Assembly (NCBI GenBank): GCA_900768735.1 | Contig: CAAGDZ010000318.1 | Coordinates: forward strand, 1-7,241 | Reading direction: 5' to 3' | Length of the DNA: 7,241 bases | Origin: Oscillospiraceae bacterium | GTDB lineage: Bacteria; Bacillota; Clostridia; Oscillospirales; Ruminococcaceae | In this document: positions 1 through 4,426 of the stretch, one piece after another | Layout of the letters: every line of letters begins with the position of its first letter | How positions within the stretch are numbered: position 1 is the stretch's first letter | Position numbers and translations under genes: made by a program | The notes under the pieces: model-generated | Database searches by the model: none | The model's input: only the letters and a program-made list of their open reading frames with translations | Told to the model about the DNA's origin: nothing

Positions 1-117
1 CGTGACATTGATATAGATGTAAGAAGATACGCCCATGTCATATCCTCCGCGATAAACCGTACTTTAAGCCCTGCGCTGTCTGAGGAGGACTGCCGTATGC
101 TGATGCACTACTGCTGA
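1..117 (+). CDS. gpr: Germination protease GPR, C-terminal fragment (partial)
   Basis: Only the last 38 codons and the TGA stop (115-117, followed at once by TAA) are in the window; the start lies upstream. The visible peptide begins RDIDIDVRRYAHVISSAIN and continues into a segment with NRTLSPALS. This resembles the end of GPR proteins, where a (T)PK/RE/DID motif is followed by a helix and then a GxNxALxP-like segment. GPR is the aspartic-type endopeptidase that degrades small acid-soluble spore proteins during germination; its catalytic part would lie outside the window. Gene order supports the call, because gpr lies directly upstream of spoIIP in many spore-forming Bacillota. The gap to spoIIP is 72 bp with no clear terminator, so some read-through is possible. 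The assignment rests on a short tail plus synteny and is therefore probable rather than certain. Confidence 0.72.
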   Translation, partial: RDIDIDVRRYAHVISSAINRTLSPALSEEDCRMLMHYC

Positions 118-123
118 TAAAAG

Positions 124-152
124 TTCTATTCACTCCGATTTTCTCATAAGCA
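124..152 (+). promoter_or_regulatory. Possible sporulation (sigma-E-like) promoter of spoIIP
   Basis: TTCTATT (124-130) and CATAAGCA (145-152) are separated by 14 bp. The spacing and the ATT and CATA cores resemble the sigma-E consensus (about KMATATT, 13-15 bp, CATACA-T), although the -10 match is only partial. A mother-cell promoter is expected for spoIIP, but this match is weak and could be chance. The gap also holds TTTTATC/GATAAAA (153-159/165-171), an AT-only inverted repeat with a 5-nt loop. Confidence 0.25.
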
Positions 153-189
153 TTTTATCACAAGGATAAAACGAAAGGACTATGAGAAA

Positions 190-1464
190 ATGAGAGCGAG
201 AAAAAGTAACGGTGTAAATAAAATTCTGCTTGCGGGACTGGGCGCGGCGGCGCTTTCCTTTACCCTCACGGGAGTTGTTGAGTCGGCGGTGTCCGGAGTG
301 CCGTCGGTAAAGCCTGCGGCGCTTGATATGTTCAGGCAGGCGGCGGATTTAAGCGCTATGCTTGCCATACCGGATATAAGCTTTGATAGATACGCAACGC
401 CTGCGGATAACAGCGAAAAAAATACGGAGCAAGCAGAGAATAATGCTGTGCCGCAAAGCAGTACAAGCAGTACAGGCAGTATCTCACAGCCGGAGCAGAC
501 AAGTGCTCCGCAGCAGACCTCACCGCCGCATAGCTCGGAAATTACGGACGACACTCAAAGCACACCGGAAAGCGTTGTTGACGTAATATTACCGGTACAG
601 CCCAGTACAAACCTAATCTCGCAGAACATACGCTCCGATAAAAATGACCTTGAACAGTACACCGCAAACGACGGCGTGATAGAAGAACGCACCTACGGCG
701 AGATAAGCGGTGACTTTGCAGTTCAGCTCTACCGCGGACAGCTGAGAAACAACACCGCTGTACCCAATGACGAAATACTGTCCGAGGGCTGTAAAACGCC
801 CGACATAAAGATAGAGCTGAACGGTGAGCCGCAGGTACTTATTATGCACACCCACACGACAGAGTCGTATGAGCCGAGCTATGAGGACGGGCATTATGAC
901 AATACCTACAGCGGGCGCTCGCTTTGTCCTGCAAACAGCGTGGTCGGCGTCGGCGCGGTGATTTCGCAGAAGCTTGCCGATTACGGGATATGCACCATAC
1001 ATGACGGTACGGTATTTGACGACCCTGTTTACAGCAATTCCTACTCGCGAAGCTATGACAGAATACAGGAGATACTGGAGCAGTATCCGTCGATAAAGGT
1101 CGTGCTTGACATACACCGCGATGGTATCGCCGAGGGAGATGTGCGCATAGCTCCCGTTGCGGAAATAAACGGTAAAAAGGCGGCTCAGATAATGATTATC
1201 TGCGGCTGTGACGACGGAAGCGGAATGCTTCCTGATTATATGGAAAATCTGCGCTTTGCGACATTTCTGCAAACCAATATAGAAGAAAGCTACCCCGGAC
1301 TTATGCGTCCCTTGCTGTTTGATTACAGATATTATAATCAGGATATTACGACAGGCTCATTACTGATAGAAGTCGGCGCGCTCGGCAACAGCACCGAGCA
1401 GGCAAAATACAGCGGCGAGCTTATCGGGGAGGCAATAGCAAAGGCTCTTTTAAAACTGAGCTGA
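190..1464 (+). CDS. spoIIP: SpoIIP, stage II sporulation peptidoglycan hydrolase (amidase/endopeptidase)
   Basis: A 424-residue protein. Residues 1-10 are basic and 11-30 are hydrophobic (ILLAGLGAAALSF...), forming an N-terminal membrane anchor or signal. Residues about 72-128 are a Ser/Thr/Gln/Pro-rich linker, and about 205-424 form the SpoIIP catalytic domain. Family landmarks are visible: IMHTHTTESY (H220, H222, E225), VVLDIHRDG (H309, D311), YYNQDI (N383, Q384) and LLIEVGALGN (E394), the expected metal-binding and catalytic residues of this zinc amidase. In the SpoIID-SpoIIM-SpoIIP complex the family cleaves stem peptides and cross-links so that the mother-cell membrane can engulf the forespore. 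The ATG at 190 is preceded by AAAGGA (174-179), 10 nt away. An ATG at 182 reads only three codons before a TGA overlapping the true start. The upstream partner is gpr, as in other spore formers. No key residue is missing. Confidence 0.93.
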   Translation: MRARKSNGVNKILLAGLGAAALSFTLTGVVESAVSGVPSVKPAALDMFRQAADLSAMLAIPDISFDRYATPADNSEKNTEQAENNAVPQSSTSSTGSISQPEQTSAPQQTSPPHSSEITDDTQSTPESVVDVILPVQPSTNLISQNIRSDKNDLEQYTANDGVIEERTYGEISGDFAVQLYRGQLRNNTAVPNDEILSEGCKTPDIKIELNGEPQVLIMHTHTTESYEPSYEDGHYDNTYSGRSLCPANSVVGVGAVISQKLADYGICTIHDGTVFDDPVYSNSYSRSYDRIQEILEQYPSIKVVLDIHRDGIAEGDVRIAPVAEINGKKAAQIMIICGCDDGSGMLPDYMENLRFATFLQTNIEESYPGLMRPLLFDYRYYNQDITTGSLLIEVGALGNSTEQAKYSGELIGEAIAKALLKLS

Positions 1465-1467
1465 AAA

Positions 1468-1505
1468 AACGGGACCGGCTTGCGTTACAGCAAGTCAGTC
1501 CCGTT
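1468..1505. terminator. Bidirectional intrinsic terminator between convergent spoIIP and esterase genes
   Basis: The outer stem AACGGGAC/GTCCCGTT (1468-1475/1498-1505) is a perfect 8 bp. After one C/A mismatch an inner stem GGCTTGC/GCAAGTC (1477-1483/1490-1496, one G-T wobble) closes a 6-nt loop. It starts three bases after the spoIIP stop and lies 15 bp past the stop of the minus-strand gene. Read on the minus strand the hairpin is followed by six T residues; on the plus strand only by TTAATAT. It should therefore stop minus-strand transcription well and plus-strand transcription less efficiently. Confidence 0.85.
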
Positions 1506-1520
1506 AATATCCTGTCGGGA

Positions 1521-2861
1521 TTATGCAATTGCGAGTGCGTTTACAACAAACATTGCAGCGGAGTCTGAATCCTTAGGTACAATCTTTACTGTGTGCTTGC
1601 CCGCTTCGTCAAAGCTTTTCAGCTGCGCACACTCTACATAGTTGCCCCAGCCGCCGGTAAAATCACCGTTTAATGTAGTTATAAGCTCATCATCGATATA
1701 AACATCGGCAGAGGTTGCTTTGCTTGTCAGCTTGCCGTAAAGAATACCGATATTCTTAGCGGTTACTTCAAAGGTGAGCGATGAGCTGCTCAGGCTCTCT
1801 CCTGCCTTTGCACGTGCCATCCAGTAGCCGTTAAAGCCGCCGAATACCGTGTCCTGAATCTCAAAGCCTGTCGCAGCCGCCTCGGTGTTTGACGGAGTGA
1901 GCAGCTGACCGTTTACAAAGCCCGCATTGGTTGCTGGCTCGGAAAAGTCGCTCTCCTCGCCGCTTATGCTGTCGAGATTGTCAATCACATCGGAGATATA
2001 GCTCTGTAAAAGCTGAGATACAATCTTGTGTCCGGGCTTGTTGGGGTGAATGTTGTCGTCGGATATATCCTTCCACTCAATATCACCGTGGTCGATTACG
2101 TCAAGAATTGCGTCACGGTAGGAAATCATAGGCAAATCGTATTTTAATGCTATCTCGCTGTGGTGCTGCTGGAAGCTCGTGCCGTCCTCCTGAGTTGTGA
2201 CAAGAGTGATTACAGCGGGATTTGTTTCGTACTGCCATACAGTTCTCAGCAGGCTGTCGTAGGACTCCTTGTTGCGCTCGGTAGCTTCGGTTGTATCGTT
2301 TACCGAAAACTCAACGAAAACAAGGTCGGGATTATATGACAGCAGATCGGTGCCCACTCTGTGTACGCCGATATATGAGCCTGTAGCTCCGATACCTGCG
2401 TTCACATAGTTGATTTTAGCATTCGGGAATTTTTCTTCGAGCCAGTTTGTGGTGAGTTTTGCATAGCAAAGCTCGTTTCCTGCGCTTGTGCCCTGAGTGA
2501 TTGAGCCGCCGATATAGCCGACTGTTACCTCCTCGCCGTTTTGCAGCTTTTTGATTACATTTGCAAGTCTTACCTTGTTGCCCTCGTTAAGTCTTGATTT
2601 GCTTATCATGTTAGGTGTGATTTCACCTTCGAGTACATATTTCACATACTCACCCCCGTTTGATGATTGCTCTGAGCTTTCGTCGCTATGTACCGATGAC
2701 TGCTCCTCAGATGTGCTTTCTCCTGCAGAAGCCGCCTCTGAGCTTTGCGAAGCCTGTGTCTGTGACGGGCTGTCGGAGCTGCTGCCGGAGGCGTTCTGAC
2801 ACGCGGTGAGTGACAGCAGAAGTGCAGCCGCGCAAAGGACAGCTAAGATTCTTTTCTTCAT
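1521..2861 (-). CDS. Secreted SGNH/GDSL-family esterase lipoprotein
   Basis: A 446-residue protein. Residues 1-20 are a lipoprotein signal peptide (MKKR, hydrophobic core, LTAC lipobox with Cys21). Residues 22-70 are a Ser/Glu/Gln-rich linker, expected to hold the enzyme off the membrane. Residues about 110-295 are an SGNH hydrolase domain: block I YIGGSITQG (nucleophile Ser120), block II NAGIGATGS (G156/G158), block III SVND (Asn188) and block V DDNIHP (Asp269, His272). Residues about 315-446 form a second domain, possibly a beta-sandwich or carbohydrate-binding module; I do not recognise its family. The likely role is removal of acetyl groups from plant polysaccharide outside the membrane, but the substrate is inferred. 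The start fits AAAGGA (2872-2877), 10 nt upstream. No dockerin or sortase motif is seen. The gene is divergent from a CE2-like esterase gene. Confidence 0.85.
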   Translation of the reverse strand: MKKRILAVLCAAALLLSLTACQNASGSSSDSPSQTQASQSSEAASAGESTSEEQSSVHSDESSEQSSNGGEYVKYVLEGEITPNMISKSRLNEGNKVRLANVIKKLQNGEEVTVGYIGGSITQGTSAGNELCYAKLTTNWLEEKFPNAKINYVNAGIGATGSYIGVHRVGTDLLSYNPDLVFVEFSVNDTTEATERNKESYDSLLRTVWQYETNPAVITLVTTQEDGTSFQQHHSEIALKYDLPMISYRDAILDVIDHGDIEWKDISDDNIHPNKPGHKIVSQLLQSYISDVIDNLDSISGEESDFSEPATNAGFVNGQLLTPSNTEAAATGFEIQDTVFGGFNGYWMARAKAGESLSSSSLTFEVTAKNIGILYGKLTSKATSADVYIDDELITTLNGDFTGGWGNYVECAQLKSFDEAGKHTVKIVPKDSDSAAMFVVNALAIA

Positions 2862-2885
2862 AATGTTAATATCCTTTCACTTTTG

Positions 2886-2966
2886 TAAAGCCGAATGTAA
2901 GCCCTTAATGCCGCAAACCGCCCTGAAATCCGATTATTTCCGAACGGCGTGCTTTAAGCGGTTTGC
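2886..2966 (-). promoter_or_regulatory. Structured 5' leader of the lipoprotein esterase mRNA
   Basis: In the minus-strand transcript, GCAAACCGC (complement of 2958-2966) can pair with GCGGTTTGC (complement of 2913-2921), a perfect 9-bp stem with a 36-nt loop. The loop holds a small GAAAT/ATTTC hairpin (2925-2929/2936-2940). Loop bases TAAAGC (complement of 2951-2956) can pair with GCTTTA (complement of 2886-2891) just upstream of the ribosome site, giving pseudoknot order. No T-run follows, so it is not a terminator. It matches no riboswitch class I recognise. Confidence 0.4.
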
Positions 2967-2989
2967 ATAGCGTAAGCACTCACATGAAA

Positions 2990-3018
2990 AATATAACATT
3001 ATTTTTACCTTATGTCAA
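2990..3018 (-). promoter_or_regulatory. Sigma-A promoter for the lipoprotein esterase gene
   Basis: On the minus strand a perfect -35 TTGACA (complement of 3013-3018) is followed after 17 bp by TATATT (complement of 2990-2995). TG one base upstream makes an extended -10 (TGTTATATT). Transcription should begin near 2983, giving a leader of about 120 nt. The match to consensus is strong, so this should be an active housekeeping promoter unless repressed. Confidence 0.8.
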
Positions 3019-3061
3019 GCAAATTGAGAGAAAATTCTTCATCATTTTTTACATATTTCTG

Positions 3062-3090
3062 TTGATTTAGTCTCTTACTTATGGTAAAAT
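3062..3090 (+). promoter_or_regulatory. Sigma-A promoter for the CE2-type esterase gene
   Basis: TTGATT (3062-3067) and TAAAAT (3085-3090) are separated by exactly 17 bp, each differing from consensus by only one or two bases. The start site should be near 3097, which gives the esterase mRNA a leader of about 157 nt. It faces away from the lipoprotein gene promoter. Confidence 0.7.
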
Positions 3091-3137
3091 AATAAAAAGA
3101 CTTTAGTGCATTACCTTGGCAGAATTTTCATATTATA

Positions 3138-3227
3138 GCCGGTTACGGCAAAACGCCCGCATTAAAGCAATCGGCAAATATAAAGGAATGGCAATGTTTG
3201 TGCCCCGGTAAACCTTTAGCACAAACA
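3138..3227 (+). promoter_or_regulatory. Structured 5' leader of the CE2-type esterase mRNA
   Basis: TGTTTGTGC/GCACAAACA (3195-3203/3219-3227) is a perfect 9-bp stem with a 15-nt loop. GGC/GCC (3190-3192/3228-3230) extends it past a 2-nt bulge. Loop bases CCTTTA (3213-3218) are complementary to TAAAGG (3181-3186), giving a competing or pseudoknot pairing. Upstream is GCCG-GTTA-CGGC (3138-3149), and CGGCAAA occurs twice (3146-3152, 3172-3178), so two partners compete for one GCCG. No T-run follows. The stem ends 8 bp before the ribosome binding site AGGAAGGAAG (3236-3245). No known riboswitch class is recognised. Confidence 0.4.
3194..3211 (+). other. Possible leader peptide ORF (MFVPR)
   Basis: ATG at 3194 reads MFVPR and stops with TAA at 3209-3211. 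AAAGGA (3182-3187) sits 6 nt upstream at good ribosome-binding distance. An in-frame ATG at 3188 would give MAMFVPR but abuts that site. The ORF covers the 5' arm and part of the loop of the leader hairpin, so ribosomes on it would open the stem. So short an ORF can easily arise by chance. Confidence 0.2.
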
Positions 3228-3253
3228 GCCTCAACAGGAAGGAAGACTATATT

Positions 3254-4297
3254 ATGACAGATAAAAAAATTATCAGTCCCTCAAATCCCGCTTTTTCATA
3301 TATGGGAAGAATTGATTTTGAAAAGCCCGACAGTCCGCTGTTTGTTTATGCGGGCAGTATGGTCACGGCAAAATTTACCGGCACGTCGGTAGGCATGATG
3401 ATACAGCCGTATCTTATCTACAACTGTACATGGATAGGCGCCGTGGTGGACGGCGTACAGTATAAATTCGACCTTAACAAATCCGAAGTGCCGGTATACA
3501 TACCTATCGCCGAAGGACTCCCCGAGGGCGAGCACACCGTAACGATATTCAAGCGCACCGCAGGCTCGCACCACTATTTCCGCTTCTGCGGACTGATGCT
3601 TGACAGCGCGGCAGAGATTATGCCCGACGGACATGAATACGATATGAATATCGAGGTCTACGGCGACAGCGTGTCGGCTGGAGAGGTTGTAGAGGCGGTT
3701 TTCTACACCGGGCACACCGACCCCGAGCATTATTCCCAGTACGACAACAGCTGGTTTTCGTACTCCCTTACGCTTGCCCGCAAGCTTAACGCAAGAATAA
3801 ACTGCAACGCTCAGGGCGGAATTTCGCTTATCGACGGTGCGGGGTATTTTAATCCCCCCGATTACATAGGAATGGAGAGTACCTACGACAAGCTGTCGTA
3901 TGTGCCGGAGATGGGAATTACAAAGTGGGATTTTTCGCGCTTTCACCCCGATTATGTAATAATTGCGCTCGGACAGAACGACGCGAACCCCGACCCGAAG
4001 CGCATATACGACCACGAGTATAATGAAAAGTGGAAAACTGTCTACAAGAATATGGTAAATTCGCTCAGAGAAAAGTATTCCGACACTACCCGCTTTATTA
4101 TAATTACAACCGTGCTTATGCACGAGCCTGTATGGGACGAAACGCTCGACAATATAGTAAATGAGCTTGCGCTCGACAATGTAAGACGCTTTAAATTCAG
4201 AAGAAACGGCACCGCCACTCCGGGTCACCCTCGGATTTCCGAACAGGAAGAAATGGCGTGTGAGCTTGCCGAATTTATCAGAAGTTGGGAAAAATAA
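3254..4297 (+). CDS. CE2-type carbohydrate (acetyl) esterase, SGNH fold, cytoplasmic
   Basis: A 347-residue protein without signal peptide or membrane segment. Residues about 15-125 resemble the N-terminal jelly-roll domain of CE2 esterases (YMGRIDF, then FVYAGS and AKFTGTSVG). Residues about 131-347 are an SGNH hydrolase: VYGDSVSAGE (nucleophile Ser139), block II QGGIS (G188/G189), block III ALGQND (Asn242) and PGHP (His325). The triad Asp expected three residues before the His is Thr322, so it may work as a Ser-His dyad. CE2 enzymes remove acetyl groups from sugar hydroxyls in xylan- or mannan-derived substrates. Lack of a signal suggests action on oligosaccharides already imported; the actual substrate is unknown. 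AGGAAGGAAG (3236-3245) precedes the ATG by 8 nt. The gene is divergent from the esterase lipoprotein. Downstream, 129 bp lead to glgB without a clear terminator. Fairly sure of the family. Confidence 0.82.
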   Translation: MTDKKIISPSNPAFSYMGRIDFEKPDSPLFVYAGSMVTAKFTGTSVGMMIQPYLIYNCTWIGAVVDGVQYKFDLNKSEVPVYIPIAEGLPEGEHTVTIFKRTAGSHHYFRFCGLMLDSAAEIMPDGHEYDMNIEVYGDSVSAGEVVEAVFYTGHTDPEHYSQYDNSWFSYSLTLARKLNARINCNAQGGISLIDGAGYFNPPDYIGMESTYDKLSYVPEMGITKWDFSRFHPDYVIIALGQNDANPDPKRIYDHEYNEKWKTVYKNMVNSLREKYSDTTRFIIITTVLMHEPVWDETLDNIVNELALDNVRRFKFRRNGTATPGHPRISEQEEMACELAEFIRSWEK

Positions 4298-4361
4298 TGG
4301 TAAAATTGCACAATCTTCACTAAAAAAATAAAGCATTTTTCATAAATCAAGCACAAAACTA

Positions 4362-4390
4362 TTGAAAGCTTTTGGCAATTGTGATATGAT
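4362..4390 (+). promoter_or_regulatory. Sigma-A promoter of the glgBC operon
   Basis: TTGAAA (4362-4367), 17 bp, TATGAT (4385-4390), with TG at 4382-4383 making an extended -10 (TGATATGAT). The start site is expected near 4397, leaving a leader of about 30 nt before glgB. The perfect 8-base palindrome AAAGCTTT (4365-4372) overlaps the -35 box and spacer and could be an operator, but no regulator can be named. The rest of the 4298-4426 gap is AT-rich, with no GC-stem terminator for the upstream gene. Confidence 0.75.
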
Positions 4391-4426
4391 AACGTTAGGA
4401 AATTAACAAACACAAGGGGTAAAGTT

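Larger units (their letters stand above)
2862..3253. other. Divergent control region between the two esterase genes
   Basis: This 392-bp gap holds no convincing gene. It contains two outward-facing sigma-A promoters whose -35 boxes are 43 bp apart (3019-3061), and two leaders with inverted repeats, listed separately. The stretch between the -35 boxes is AT-rich and includes only a weak inverted repeat, AGAA-AA-TTCT (3029-3038), so I cannot name a regulator site. The arrangement would allow one regulator to act on both genes. Confidence 0.8.

Noticed and set aside
153..171. The inverted repeat TTTTATC/GATAAAA as a terminator of gpr
   Set aside because: The stem is only 7 bp and almost all A-T, with no following T-run, so it is unlikely to stop transcription.
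613..1272. A 219-codon open frame on the minus strand, opposite spoIIP
   Set aside because: It is antisense to the conserved SpoIIP catalytic domain and shows no domain or motif of its own.
2551..2799. An 82-codon plus-strand ORF opposite the esterase lipoprotein N-terminus
   Set aside because: It mirrors the Ser/Glu-rich linker codons of the real gene, and the opposite strand has a lipobox, a ribosome site and a promoter.
2964..2978. A catabolite-repression (cre-like) site, TGCATAGCGTAAGCA
   Set aside because: The spacing between TG and the central CG is one base too long for the CcpA consensus and the second half matches poorly.
2984..3070. A 28-codon hydrophobic ORF (starting MKNITLFLPYV) between the esterase genes
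   Set aside because: It has no ribosome binding site and its span covers both divergent promoters, so its AT-rich hydrophobic translation is expected by chance.
3296..4336. A 346-codon open frame on the minus strand, opposite the CE2-type esterase gene
   Set aside because: It lies almost wholly antisense to a gene with clear SGNH motifs. Its translation is rich in Val, Tyr, His and Arg with no recognisable domain, and the frame is explained by codon bias of the real gene.
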